Program-made: the position numbers and the translations under genes
The notes under the pieces: generated by a model
Database searches by the model: none
Told to the model about the DNA's origin: nothing
What the model saw: only the letters and a program-made list of their open reading frames with translations
Shown: piece after piece, positions 1 through 9,083 of the stretch
Numbering within the stretch: the stretch's first letter is position 1
Layout of the letters: each line of letters begins with the position of its first letter
Origin: Candidatus Rifleibacteriota bacterium
Lineage (GTDB): Bacteria > Muiribacteriota > Ozemobacteria > Ozemobacterales > Ozemobacteraceae
Assembly (NCBI GenBank): GCA_015233565.1
Contig: JADFXM010000010.1
Location: 1 to 64,000, forward strand
Direction of reading: 5' to 3'
DNA: 64,000 bases

Positions 1-103
1 AAATTGCCAATGTCAATATGAATTTACTCTTTGTTGCTGATCCAAAAATATTACAAAAAATAATTAAAAAATCTTCGTACGCCGATACATTAATAAACTT
101 AAT
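1..103 (+). repeat. Inverted-repeat arm containing one end of a CAGC-type MITE
   Basis: These 103 bases match 1326-1428 in inverted orientation with only a few mismatches. Bases 1-39 are one end of the same MITE seen complete at 1390-1534, ending in the terminal repeat TTTACTCTTTGTTGCTG. Bases 40-103 are its flank, which is also shared, so the element and its flank were copied together rather than inserted twice. The arm lies inside the reading frame of the lipoprotein. Confidence 0.8.
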
Positions 104-1069
104 GTTAAAGTTCCCTGATTGTGGAGGAAGCGTCCACTCGACCGTTTCAACTGTTGCTAGGTTCCAGTTAAAATCCGTTCCTCTAAAGATTGTGGGAATC
201 GTAACATTTGATGAAGCTAAAGTTCCACCCGTAATTTCCCAATTTCCATTCATAGAGGAAGTGTTCCCATTTTTGTCTTGAAAGACTCCCCATGCGAGGA
301 CTTTGCTGCCCGGGAGAACTTTTTCGCTTTGTAGTTTATTACAAAACAAACCAACGATTGCATCTGGTTTTGAAGAACCGATTGTAACCATTTTTTCATC
401 AACCGTAGATTTGCCATCTGACGACAGGGGAACAGAAATGTTTTTGTCATTGTAACCGGAGGCGGCGACAGTAATTGTTTCTGATGAAACTGAATCAGGA
501 AGTGGAGGAGACAAAAAGTATCCGTTTTCGTCGGTTTTCACTGGCTCTCCCCAAAGATATACAGTGGCGTTTGCAAGGGGTTTTCCGTTGTCATCACGTA
601 AAATACCCTGGACGCGATTGGATGCTTTGTAGAGTTCCAGTTCGCCGGTTTTTCCGGTGGGAGTTTCTGTTTGAACTCCAATTTCAGTGGATCGGACTTT
701 TAAAATTTGTCCGTTGGAGGTATAACTAGCGACAATCTGATAATTTCCAAGGGGGATATCTGAAATAGTGAAAAATCCGTCGGAATCTGTATATGTTTTT
801 CTGTCAAAGTCTTGCTGAACCCAAACTTCTGCATTGGCAACACCTTTTCCAGACCCTAAAACTTTTGCATTGGAAAGGACATTCAGGCCAACCGTTCCAG
901 TGGAAATAATTCTGCCGGAAATGTTTCCCGTGGCAACTGGAGCTTGGGCAAGGCCACCGGTTCCGCTTACGCCTACTGGGCCAGGTCCGCATCCGGTGAA
1001 AAACCAGATTGAAACAAATGTAATAATCAAAAATAAAAGAAGGATTGGCCGTTTTTTAGAATCGCGCAT
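1..1069 (-). CDS. Partial lipoprotein with carboxypeptidase-regulatory-like domains (3' end outside window)
   Basis: An open frame of 356 codons starts at ATG 1069 behind a GGAGG ribosome site and runs off the left edge without a stop. The N-terminus is a basic and hydrophobic signal with an FFTGC lipobox-like end near residue 25, so an outer-membrane or periplasmic lipoprotein is likely. Two segments look like carboxypeptidase-regulatory-like/PEGA beta-sandwiches: about residues 45-125 (with a TYTDSDGFF turn) and 135-200 (with a VKTDENGYF turn). An Ig-like stretch follows. The last ~34 codons lie in a sequence repeated in inverted, noncoding form at 1326-1428, and the last 13 lie in a mobile-element end, so the C-terminus is probably displaced or truncated. 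No catalytic motif is visible; a structural or adhesion role is inferred. Confidence 0.7.
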   Translation of the reverse strand, partial: MRDSKKRPILLLFLIITFVSIWFFTGCGPGPVGVSGTGGLAQAPVATGNISGRIISTGTVGLNVLSNAKVLGSGKGVANAEVWVQQDFDRKTYTDSDGFFTISDIPLGNYQIVASYTSNGQILKVRSTEIGVQTETPTGKTGELELYKASNRVQGILRDDNGKPLANATVYLWGEPVKTDENGYFLSPPLPDSVSSETITVAASGYNDKNISVPLSSDGKSTVDEKMVTIGSSKPDAIVGLFCNKLQSEKVLPGSKVLAWGVFQDKNGNTSSMNGNWEITGGTLASSNVTIPTIFRGTDFNWNLATVETVEWTLPPQSGNFNIKFINVSAYEDFLIIFCNIFGSATKSKFILTLAI

Positions 1070-1982
1070 TACAATCCTCCATCACTAAAATAAAAAACCC
1101 AAGTCTGTGCCAAATATTATTCTCACATCTTGCTCATGTCAAGAAAAATTCCATTTACAAAATTAAATTTCCCAGCAAGAACGGTTCCATTTTTGGAGAA
1201 ACCTAATGGTCTTGTTGCTATTGGATTCTTGGGTTACTTTTTAACTTTTTTTTATGGTTAACGGCGCCAGAGGCTTGATCGTTGATCAAACCTATAAATT
1301 TGCGTGATTACTTTTTATTATTGGTATTAAGTCTATTAATGTATCGGCGTACGAAGATTTTTTAATTATTTTTTGTAATAATTTTGGATCAGCAACAAAG
1401 AGTAAATTCATATTGACATTGGCAATTTACCCTACAATTCAAAAAAAAAATTCGCGAAAAATTATTTTTTTCAAATTTTCTTCACCTACGTTGATGCAGG
1501 TTTATTAGTCAAGTATTTTTACTCTTTTTCGCTGATTTTGGAAAGTCAATTAAGGTATAATTCCTAAATTCCTAAATTCCTAAATTCAGACATCCCAATC
1601 TCGGGGATTTAAATTTGATACCATTTTTTCGATTGATGAATTGCCAACTTGCTTTGGAAGGAATCTTCTGATTTAGTTTTGTGTATGTTGGTCTCAGGAT
1701 AAAATCCAACCGAAAAGTATTCCAAAATCAGAAAACTACCTTTTGAAGCCCTTTTCCGAGAAAATGCAAACTATCGATACCAGGAATTCTGAAATTAGTG
1801 AAAACAAAAATCTTAAATTCTTCAAAATAGTGTAAAAATGACGATTTGAAATGAGCCAGACTCACTTTTTAGAACTTTGCAGATTGTTTACTTGCATTTT
1901 TTTTGGCTAATTCCCAAAAAAAATTTGGTTAAAAAACGTTGTTAAACTTCACCTGAAGCAGAAAAAAAGCGATTTTAAGAGA
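1070..1982. other. Gene-free stretch holding a MITE and short tandem repeats
   Basis: No convincing gene is present. The stretch holds the second inverted-repeat arm (1326-1428), a complete MITE (1390-1534) and about three copies of AATTCCTA near 1559-1586. The remainder, 1590-1980, is AT-rich with no recognisable structure. Confidence 0.7.
1390..1534 (+). mobile_element. MITE family 1, complete copy with 8-bp target duplication
   Basis: This 145-bp element has imperfect 17-bp terminal inverted repeats, CAGCAACAAAGAGTAAA against CAGCGAAAAAGAGTAAA. The 8-bp sequence ATTTTGGA lies at 1381-1388 and again at 1535-1542, a target-site duplication, with one extra T at the left junction. It has no coding capacity. 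Other copies are at 9916-10059 and 45857-45999, plus a partial copy at 1-39. Confidence 0.88.
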
Positions 1983-3227
1983 TTATTCCAGAGCTGGCTT
2001 AACCATTTTTTTTATAAAAATAAACATTGAAATTGTTGAGATTGCGGCCATTGCAGCACCAAAAAAGAAAGGTGTCGAGGGGTTCCAGGTGTCCCATAAA
2101 TAACCGGCGATCAAGCTTGCTGGAAGGGTGATGAGGCCATTAACGGTGTTATAGATTCCATAAGCAGTTCCTCGGCGTTCGGCAGGAATTATATCAGCAA
2201 TAAAGGCTTTGGCGACTCCTTCGGTTGTTGCATAATAAATTCCATAGAATGCAAAAAGTAGCCAGATTTGATAAGTTTGGTTTGCCAGACCGAAACCGAG
2301 ATAGGCTAGAGAATAAGCTCCCCATCCAAGTATGATGACTTTTTCCCGACCTATTTTATCGGATAAACTTCCAAGAGGGATTGAAGCTGCTGCATAGACA
2401 AAGTTAAAAAGTGCATAGATCAGAGGAATTTTCAGAAGAGTCACTCCAACGTTTTGTGCACGCAGAATGAGAAAAGCATCGGATGAATTTCCCAGGTTGA
2501 AAAGAGTCATGATTCCCAAAAAAGCAAAAAATTTGGTTGGAATTGGGTTTATGGAAGGTTGATCTGTGGATTTTTTTTCAGTAGAGGTTTCTCTTACAAA
2601 GAAGACCAGAATAAAAAGTGTGGCAAACAATGGAATAGCAGAAGAGTAGAAGAGATATTGATATTTTTTATCGTTTCCTTCCCAGAAGGATAAAAGAAAA
2701 AATAAAACAATTGGGCCGACAACTGATCCGAGAGTATCGAGCATTCGTTGAATTCCAAAGCTCTTTCCACGAGTTTTTTGTTCAGTTGAATCAGCCATTA
2801 ATGCATCTTTGGGAGAGTCTTTTACGCCTTTTCCAACGCCATCAAGGAATCTGAGGAACAAGATTCCGAGGTTCATTGTAACCACGGCAAGGAAAAATCT
2901 TCCGATCATTGATAGGGAATAGCCCAAAAATACGAGGGCTTTTCTTTTCCTGAAGCGATCGGAAAGGTAACCCGCCACTATCTTGAAAATGCTTGCCGAA
3001 CTGGTAACAATTCCTTCAACTAGGCCGATGAAGGCCTTGTCCATGTGAAGGGCGTTTGCAAGGTAGAGTGGAAGAATGGGCAATATCAGGTCTTGGCTGA
3101 TGCCTCCAAAGAAACTGATCCAGCCAATTAAAACGACGTTGCTGAAAAGGGGGGAGGGTTTTGGCATTTGCAATGAATTCCTCAAGAGTTGCTTATCGCA
3201 ATCCTCTTCGTTTGGGTTTTCATTCAT
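1983..3227 (-). CDS. MFS transporter
   Basis: This 414-residue, strongly hydrophobic protein has the usual length and about 12 predicted membrane helices of the Major Facilitator Superfamily. The family signature between helices 2 and 3 is visible as GYLSDRFRKRK (residues 86-96), with a degenerate repeat GSLSDKIGREK in the second half, as expected for two six-helix halves. It should be an inner-membrane secondary transporter, probably a proton-coupled exporter. The substrate cannot be read from sequence. The start is ATG 3227 with AAGGG upstream. It follows the phospholipase-D-like gene on the same strand but is separated from it by a terminator, so it is probably transcribed alone. Confidence 0.85.
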   Translation of the reverse strand: MNENPNEEDCDKQLLRNSLQMPKPSPLFSNVVLIGWISFFGGISQDLILPILPLYLANALHMDKAFIGLVEGIVTSSASIFKIVAGYLSDRFRKRKALVFLGYSLSMIGRFFLAVVTMNLGILFLRFLDGVGKGVKDSPKDALMADSTEQKTRGKSFGIQRMLDTLGSVVGPIVLFFLLSFWEGNDKKYQYLFYSSAIPLFATLFILVFFVRETSTEKKSTDQPSINPIPTKFFAFLGIMTLFNLGNSSDAFLILRAQNVGVTLLKIPLIYALFNFVYAAASIPLGSLSDKIGREKVIILGWGAYSLAYLGFGLANQTYQIWLLFAFYGIYYATTEGVAKAFIADIIPAERRGTAYGIYNTVNGLITLPASLIAGYLWDTWNPSTPFFFGAAMAAISTISMFIFIKKMVKPALE

Positions 3228-3320
3228 AAATAAATCCCTTCTATCTTTTTTTTTATTGTAAGGTCAGGAACACTCTTTTTCAAGTGCTTTTTGGCAGTTT
3301 TGGGAAAAATCTCTTTTGAA

Positions 3321-3347
3321 ACATTACATTACATTACATTACATTAC
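3321..3347. repeat. Simple tandem repeat (ACATT)5
   Basis: Five perfect head-to-tail copies of ACATT lie between the MFS gene and the terminator of the upstream gene. Such a pentanucleotide tract is prone to slippage. It lies outside coding sequence. Confidence 0.9.
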
Positions 3348-3379
3348 AAAAAAAACAGCCCCTTAAGAAAGGAGGCTGT
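3347..3379 (-). terminator. Rho-independent terminator of the phospholipase-D-like gene
   Basis: Read on the minus strand, ACAGCC (3379-3374) pairs with GGCTGT (3360-3355) and is followed directly by a run of T. It lies about 26 bases after the stop of the 3405-4982 gene. Confidence 0.8.
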
Positions 3380-3404
3380 CTGATTTTTCAGAAATTTTAG
3401 AATA

Positions 3405-4982
3405 TTAGATTGTGGGTCTGATCAAACCAAGTTTTCTATATTTATTCATTTTTTCAATAACTTCTGGGGTGAGGTGATTTTCTGGCCCGAAAACACTTTT
3501 AACAGTGCCATCTTTTTGAACTTCGACCTTGTACTCAACTACAACCTTCATATCGTTGTAGAGTCTCAATCGGGTCATTGTTGCAAATGTCGGATCTTTG
3601 ACTGCTGCGACGACTTCAGAATTGACCTCTTCGCTCAGGGGGTCGAGGTTGTAGGTTCCGATAACTGCAATCTGAGAGTCAAAAACAAACACTTTGGAAT
3701 GTAATCTTTGAGCTGGGGTAGGTGCAGCATAAAATTTAGCGGTAGGCATTTCTTTAAGATATCTAGGAAGATCGTTCATAAGGAAAGCTTGAGGGAAAAG
3801 ACTGTCGGTTGATCCACCGCTGTTGGAATGGAATACAATTTTAACGCCGCGTGCAGAAGCTCTTGCCAAAGCAGCTTCGGCGTCAGGAGTCAACACCACA
3901 TATGGATTTTGCATTAAAATTTCGTATTTGCAGTTATCCATGAATTTGATAAGTGTTGGGGTAATATCGTTTAGCGGGCCTAATCTTGAATGTTTGTCAA
4001 TGATTTTTACTGGTCGGCATCGTTCGCCATGCCACAAATCAAACTTGTTGTATTGAGAAAGGCCACGATATTTTACCAGCTCTTCGTTCATGTCAGCCAG
4101 CGCTGTTTTCATCGGTTCGGAATATTCTTTTGAATTTGGGTTAAAGATTTGTCCGGTTTTGAGATATTTATCCATCGCTTGGCGTGCCAATTCAAGTTTA
4201 TCCCTCTGGTCGCAGAAATTAAGAATTCCTTTGTGAACTATGACATTCTTCATGCAAGCCCATTCATCTTCAAAAGCTTGTTTCATTTGTCCGGCGGCGT
4301 GGGTTCCACCCATTAATATGTCGGAATCACGATAAACGCAGTCTTCTTCACCTTTTCCGGCAAAATAATCTGATCCGATGTTTCGGCCACCAGTCATGGA
4401 AATTTTTCCATCAATAATGAGAATTTTGTCATGGTTACTTGCAACAAGTTTTCGATAATCGGTAAAAATTTGTTCCCAGCTTTTTACTGCCGAGTTATAA
4501 AGCCTGATTTCGATATTTGGATCTTTTGTAACATCCTGTAACTTATTGATCATTCCCTTCATGTAACTGGATTCGGCGATTCTCCAGTCAACCATCAATC
4601 GGACTTTAACTCCTTCTTGGGCTTTTTTTGCCAGGGCTCCGAGGAAGGCTTGGCCAAAAATGTCTGAATCGAGAATATAATAAGTGCAATCAATGGATTG
4701 TTTGGCCATTTCGACCATCTTCCAACGGGCATACCAAGCATTGTCATTCCGCCAAAGATATCGAACCTGGGTGTTGATATCTCCGGAAGGAACCACTATG
4801 TCATCGAAAACCTTAAGAAGTTCATTATTAACTGGGAACTTAGGGTTGGTTGAGCTTGCATTTCTAATGAATTCTGGGGTATCTGCATTAATCGCAAACT
4901 TGCAATCTTCAGCATAAGTGGCTCCAGTGGCCAACAAAGAAAACACCAAAAACAAAGGGACACATATTTTTACAATTTTCAT
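3405..4982 (-). CDS. Secreted phospholipase D / cardiolipin-synthase-like protein
   Basis: This 525-residue protein has a cleavable Sec signal (about residues 1-24). Both HKD motifs of the PLD superfamily are intact: H184-x-K186-x4-D191, followed by a GGRNIGSDYF segment, and H428-x-K430-x4-D435, followed by GTYNLDP. The two motifs form one active site that hydrolyses or transfers phosphodiester groups. The size and twin-HKD layout match ClsC/YmdC-type cardiolipin synthases and secreted PLDs. The signal peptide suggests it acts in the envelope or outside the cell, on phospholipids or nucleic acid. It has its own sigma-70 promoter, a strong AGGAGG ribosome site and a terminator, so it is monocistronic. 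Lipid substrate is unknown. Confidence 0.88.
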   Translation of the reverse strand: MKIVKICVPLFLVFSLLATGATYAEDCKFAINADTPEFIRNASSTNPKFPVNNELLKVFDDIVVPSGDINTQVRYLWRNDNAWYARWKMVEMAKQSIDCTYYILDSDIFGQAFLGALAKKAQEGVKVRLMVDWRIAESSYMKGMINKLQDVTKDPNIEIRLYNSAVKSWEQIFTDYRKLVASNHDKILIIDGKISMTGGRNIGSDYFAGKGEEDCVYRDSDILMGGTHAAGQMKQAFEDEWACMKNVIVHKGILNFCDQRDKLELARQAMDKYLKTGQIFNPNSKEYSEPMKTALADMNEELVKYRGLSQYNKFDLWHGERCRPVKIIDKHSRLGPLNDITPTLIKFMDNCKYEILMQNPYVVLTPDAEAALARASARGVKIVFHSNSGGSTDSLFPQAFLMNDLPRYLKEMPTAKFYAAPTPAQRLHSKVFVFDSQIAVIGTYNLDPLSEEVNSEVVAAVKDPTFATMTRLRLYNDMKVVVEYKVEVQKDGTVKSVFGPENHLTPEVIEKMNKYRKLGLIRPTI

Positions 4983-5015
4983 TCTCTTTTAACCTCCTGA
5001 AATAGGATATATCTA

Positions 5016-5044
5016 ACTTTAAACATTTTTTAGCCTTGTGTCAA
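5016..5044 (-). promoter_or_regulatory. Sigma-70-type promoter of the PLD-like gene
   Basis: On the minus strand TTGACA (5044-5039) and TAAAGT (5021-5016) are separated by exactly 17 bases, about 34 bases upstream of the ATG and its AGGAGG site. Confidence 0.7.
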
Positions 5045-5163
5045 GATCCTTTTCTAATAACCACGACAATAGTATAAAATGTACAAAAGTCCATTTTAAT
5101 ATGGCAAAATTGCATAACCTTATGATATAAATGCTTTACCAAATTTTCTCGACCTAACAAAAT

Positions 5164-5862
5164 ATGCTTAATGAAAAAATCAACGATTTAATTGTCATTT
5201 CAGACTTTGATGGCACTATTTCGCTTATAGATATAACCGATCTCATCCTGACTCGGTTTGGTCATCCATCCTGGCATGAAATTGAAAAAGAATGGGAAGA
5301 TGGCAAAATCAGCTCAAAGGAATGCATGCAGCGGCAAATTTCACTCATTTCCTCAACACCGGAGGAAATGATTTCCCTGATAAACGAAGTTCCATTGGAT
5401 CCTCATTTTTTGAATTTTTCCACAAAATGCAGGGAGATGAAAATCCCCATTATGATTTTAAGCGATGGACTTGATTTTGCCATTCATCATGCCCTTAAAA
5501 AGTATGGAATTTCAGGTATCCCAATAATTTCAAACCAACTGGATTATTTGGGCAACAAAAGATTTTCTCTTTCTTTTCCAAATTTTTCCAATGATTGCCA
5601 GGTGAGTAGTGGAGTATGTAAATGCCACGTGGCAAACAATTTCAAAGCGCAGTCAAGTCGTTCCACTTTAGTGTTTTTTGGAGATGGGAGATCAGATTTC
5701 TGCCTTTCCCAAAAGGCAGATTTGGTTTTTGCTAGATCATCTCTTTTGACTTATTGCAAACAAAAAGAAATTTGCCATCTTCCATGTGAAAATTTTGAAA
5801 GTGCTTTTTCCTCCCTGGAAAGATATTTTTCTTTTCCCAATGCGGTATCGAAGAAAAGTTGA
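5164..5862 (+). CDS. HAD-family phosphatase, MtnX-like
   Basis: This 232-residue haloacid-dehalogenase hydrolase has motif I as SDFDGT (D14 nucleophile, D16 acid/base), motif II near ILSDG, and motif III as the FGDGRSD segment. The layout and the SSGVCKCH cysteine segment before motif III resemble MtnX-type phosphoserine-phosphatase relatives, which in methionine salvage dephosphorylate a methylthiopentenyl phosphate. Here no other methionine-salvage gene is nearby. It heads a plus-strand run with an aminotransferase and an arginase-fold enzyme, so dephosphorylation of a pathway intermediate is more likely. The family call is firm; the substrate is inference. Confidence 0.78.
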   Translation: MLNEKINDLIVISDFDGTISLIDITDLILTRFGHPSWHEIEKEWEDGKISSKECMQRQISLISSTPEEMISLINEVPLDPHFLNFSTKCREMKIPIMILSDGLDFAIHHALKKYGISGIPIISNQLDYLGNKRFSLSFPNFSNDCQVSSGVCKCHVANNFKAQSSRSTLVFFGDGRSDFCLSQKADLVFARSSLLTYCKQKEICHLPCENFESAFSSLERYFSFPNAVSKKS

Positions 5863-5898
5863 ATTCTTAAATTATTAACTGATAAAGGAATACTATTT

Positions 5899-7302
5899 AT
5901 GTACAAAAGTTCCTCACAAAGTTTTCCCAAACCTCGTACAAATAAGGAATATTTGGACCTGGAAAAGGAGTATTGCTCTTTCGGAGACACTACTCATTAT
6001 CTTGATATTCCGAAAATATTTGAGTATTGTGAGGGATCTTTTCTCTATGATGAGAACAACACACCATTTTTAGATCTCCAAATGTGGTATTCAGCTGTCA
6101 ATTTCGGGTACAAGAACAAAAGAATAAATGATGCGGCAAAAGCACAATTGGATAGGCTCCCACAACTTGCTTCACAATATCTTCACCATGAGAAAATTGA
6201 GTTGGCAACTCGCCTTTGCAAATATAACCAAGAAAAGTTCGGGAATCCCGGACGGGTACATTTTAACGTTGGAGGCTCTCAAGCAATCGAAGACGCTCTC
6301 AAATTAATCAGGAATTACAAATCCGGAAAAAGTCTGATGTTTGCATTTGAAGGTGGATATCATGGACGTACACTTGGAGCTTCAGCTATTACTTCAAGTT
6401 ATCGATATCGAAGAAGGTTCGGTCATTTTAGTGAAAGAGCACAATTTATACCCTTTCCCTACTGTTTCAGATGTCCATTTGGAAAAAAGAATCCCGATTG
6501 CGATATGTTTTGCCTCCAACAATTTGAGCGCTTATTTGATACTGAATATTACGGTGTCTGGGATGCAAAAGCTGAACAGTGTGAGTTCGCGGCATTTTTT
6601 GTGGAAATGATTCAAGGAACCGGAGGATATGTGATCCCTCCTAAAGGATATTTCTCACGACTTCAGGCAATTCTTGAAAAACGTAAGATTCTCTTGGTTG
6701 ACGACGAAATTCAGATGGGAATTTTTCGTACCGGAAAATTTTGGGCTGCCGAACATTTTGGAGTTAAACCGGACGTAATTGTGTTTGGAAAAGCATTGTC
6801 CAACGGATTGAATCCCCTTTCGGGAATCTGGGCGAAAGAAGAATTTATTAATCCGGCAATTTTTCCACCAGGATCAACACATTCAACTTTTGCGGGAAAT
6901 CCATTAGGGACTGCCATTGGCCTGGAAGTCATAAAAATGGTTTCAGAAGAAGATTATGAAACCATGATAATGAGAAAAGGTGCGTATTTTCTAAACGGAC
7001 TAAAAGAATTGAAGAAAAAGTTCAAAGTCATCGCTGATGTTGATGGCCTCGGGCTTGCACTAAGAGTCGAAATCTGCCATGAAGATGGATTTACCCCTAA
7101 TAAAAACCTTACAGATGCCATTTTTAATTGTGGTCTCCAGGGAAACTTGGAATATATGGGTAAAAAACATGGATTAGTGCTGGATATCGGTGGCTATTAC
7201 AAAAACGTAATTACTTTAGCCCCTGCTTTTTCAATTTCCGAGGATGAATTGGATATGGCATTAGCGCTGCTCGAACAAGTTTTCACACGGTGTACAAAGT
7301 AG
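5899..7302 (+). CDS. Class III PLP-dependent aminotransferase
   Basis: This 467-residue enzyme is of fold type I, class III (omega-aminotransferases such as GabT, BioA and diaminobutyrate aminotransferase). Visible are the GGSQAIEDALKL cofactor-phosphate region (from 125), the VDDEIQMGIFRTGK motif with the conserved acidic pair at 269-270, and the PLP-lysine in VFGKALSNG (K298). An insertion with four cysteines (C189, C192, C201, C205) could bind a metal or Fe-S cluster, as some class III relatives carry similar cysteines. It begins 36 bases after the HAD gene and ends 15 bases before the next gene, so it is in an operon. It probably transfers an amino group to or from a terminal carbon of a small metabolite. 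Confidence 0.86.
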   Translation: MYKSSSQSFPKPRTNKEYLDLEKEYCSFGDTTHYLDIPKIFEYCEGSFLYDENNTPFLDLQMWYSAVNFGYKNKRINDAAKAQLDRLPQLASQYLHHEKIELATRLCKYNQEKFGNPGRVHFNVGGSQAIEDALKLIRNYKSGKSLMFAFEGGYHGRTLGASAITSSYRYRRRFGHFSERAQFIPFPYCFRCPFGKKNPDCDMFCLQQFERLFDTEYYGVWDAKAEQCEFAAFFVEMIQGTGGYVIPPKGYFSRLQAILEKRKILLVDDEIQMGIFRTGKFWAAEHFGVKPDVIVFGKALSNGLNPLSGIWAKEEFINPAIFPPGSTHSTFAGNPLGTAIGLEVIKMVSEEDYETMIMRKGAYFLNGLKELKKKFKVIADVDGLGLALRVEICHEDGFTPNKNLTDAIFNCGLQGNLEYMGKKHGLVLDIGGYYKNVITLAPAFSISEDELDMALALLEQVFTRCTK

Positions 7303-7317
7303 GGAACTTAACAGGCT

Positions 7318-8307
7318 TTGCGTATAAACCTTCTAAATTTAGATGATGCCTTGATAAAATTGCCTGAGTTCAGGCATCGGGCTCTCATACTAGGAGCCAG
7401 GGAATTATGGGCAAAAGACTTTGGGGGTCTGATTCGTCTTTGGTCTACAGATGAGGAACTTGCCTCGTTTTCTAACTTTTTGGAACCATTCTACAATTTC
7501 GATAAGTCATTAGAAACAACAATTTCTTTTATTGGCTCAGGAGATTTTCATCACATTACTCCGGTAGTAGTGAAAAATCTTTTGAGGAGCTTTCATTCTG
7601 AAATAACCATATTTCATTTTGATAATCACCCTGATTGGGTTAACTTTTCACCTGGAAGTCACTGTGGATCCTGGGTAAACGATGCACTTAAACTTCCAAA
7701 AGTTGCAAGAGTAATTACTCTTGGCCCTTGTTCCGACGATTTGTCGTTTCCGGAATTAAAAGGAGGAAATTTATCCCTTCTCAGATCAGATAGATATTCC
7801 ATCTTTCCTTTTTATCATTCTCCAACAGTTGTTTTAAAAAACTATGGATATGGAAATTCATTTTTCCAAAAAAAATGGAGAATTTTTTGGAGAACTCTTA
7901 AAAATAAAGATTTAAGCCAATTTATGAATAACCTATTGGATTCAGATTCTGCCAAATCTGTGTATATTTCAATTGATAAGGATGTTTTGAACGTAAATGA
8001 AACAATTTCCAACTGGGATCAAGGAAAAATGAGTCTATCTCAACTAAAAATTTGTCTCAGAAAAATTGCGGAAAAAAAGCGAATTTTTGGGATCGATGTT
8101 CTTGGCGATTTTTCCAAACCTGTTTTCAACGGTAATTGGATAACGCGATTTAAAAAAAAATTTGAAATCAAAATGGATCACCAAAAAATAATGTACGATA
8201 ATTCTCAGATAGAAAAAATAAATTCCAAGACAAATTTGGAATTATTGGACTTTTTTCTGGAAAATTGCAGAGGAATAGAAAGCTGTATCCATCCTAATGA
8301 ATTATAA
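7318..8307 (+). CDS. Arginase/agmatinase-fold ureohydrolase-like protein
   Basis: This 329-residue protein appears to start at TTG. It keeps the dimanganese signatures of the ureohydrolase superfamily: a GSGDFHH segment near 73-79, D102-x-H104-x-D106 in HFDNHPDW, and S218-x-D220-x-D222 in SIDKD. The loop after D106 reads NFSPGSHCGSW, unlike classical arginase, so the substrate probably differs. The family cleaves guanidino, formimino or related C-N bonds; histone-deacetylase-like members remove acyl groups. It lies between an aminotransferase and a drug/metabolite transporter half, overlapping the latter by 11 bases. A role in trimming an amine or guanidine product is inferred. Confidence 0.72.
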   Translation: MRINLLNLDDALIKLPEFRHRALILGARELWAKDFGGLIRLWSTDEELASFSNFLEPFYNFDKSLETTISFIGSGDFHHITPVVVKNLLRSFHSEITIFHFDNHPDWVNFSPGSHCGSWVNDALKLPKVARVITLGPCSDDLSFPELKGGNLSLLRSDRYSIFPFYHSPTVVLKNYGYGNSFFQKKWRIFWRTLKNKDLSQFMNNLLDSDSAKSVYISIDKDVLNVNETISNWDQGKMSLSQLKICLRKIAEKKRIFGIDVLGDFSKPVFNGNWITRFKKKFEIKMDHQKIMYDNSQIEKINSKTNLELLDFFLENCRGIESCIHPNEL

Positions 8308-8857
8308 GCTGATTTCACTGTTTATTTTTATACTTGGGTGTGATGTAACACGGCAAATCTTGTTCAAGCTAGGAGCAAAGTCTGGTGAGAGGCCAAACGA
8401 AGCTAAAAACAACCCTCCATCGACCATTGAGCGTGAGGAAAATCATCAAGATGGTTTGTCTGTAGCTGAAGAAGAACCTTCAAGCTGTGAAATTCCGCCT
8501 AAACATGCTGATGATGGTTTTGTTAATTCTGAAAATAACCTGACAAGTCCTGAAAATAAATACAAGACAGTTGAAGGAACTCTCCATTCACTGAGGATTT
8601 TACTCGCAAAACATATGTTAGATGTATTTTCATCTCTCTATAATTGGATTGGAATGGGAATTTGTTGCGTTGAGATTATTTTGTGGTTATTGATTCTTGA
8701 AATGGCGCCTTTAAACGTTGCGTATCCTATTATGAGTTTTGATTTTTGCCTGGTCTTACTCGCGAGTAAATTGATTCTGAATGAGGAAATTAGCCTGCAA
8801 CGAATGGTCGGTGCAATATTAATTACAATTGGTGTTATTTTGGTTGGTTTGGTTTGA
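8297..8857 (+). CDS. SMR/EamA-type small transporter with an acidic loop insertion
   Basis: This 186-residue protein has a first membrane helix (residues ~4-25), a hydrophilic acidic segment (about 30-95) and then three helices. The APLNVAYPIMS segment before the last helices is typical of small multidrug-resistance and ArnE/F-like members of the drug/metabolite transporter superfamily. These are normally 105-130 residues, so the ~65-residue insertion in the first loop is unusual. A second half-size transporter, without insertion, is encoded at 11472-11861. Such proteins work as homo- or heterodimers, so the two may pair. It is translationally coupled to the ureohydrolase-like gene. Export of the pathway product is inferred. 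Confidence 0.7.
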   Translation: MNYKLISLFIFILGCDVTRQILFKLGAKSGERPNEAKNNPPSTIEREENHQDGLSVAEEEPSSCEIPPKHADDGFVNSENNLTSPENKYKTVEGTLHSLRILLAKHMLDVFSSLYNWIGMGICCVEIILWLLILEMAPLNVAYPIMSFDFCLVLLASKLILNEEISLQRMVGAILITIGVILVGLV

Positions 8858-9083
8858 AGCCATTTGAAATTGACTTCAGCTATTGAAAATATTAAAGTCC
8901 TTAATAAAAATTAACATTTTTTCGGAAAATTAAGCAGACTATTGATTGTTCCATATGTTAAAGTGTAAAAAAAAATTTAATTCCCAAAAAGTTGTGATAT
9001 AATTTCGAATTCTCAAATGGCATGAGACTTAGCATGTTCAGAATACCACTTTTTTTGATGGGACAATTTTTAAATATACCTCG

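Noticed and set aside
3321..3347. Possible CRISPR-like or iteron repeat
   Set aside because: It is a pure five-base repeat without spacers, too short for CRISPR, and there are no replication genes nearby.
5164..5862. Methionine-salvage operon around the MtnX-like phosphatase
   Set aside because: No mtnA, mtnB, mtnK or mtnW-like neighbour is present; the adjacent genes are an aminotransferase and an arginase-fold enzyme.
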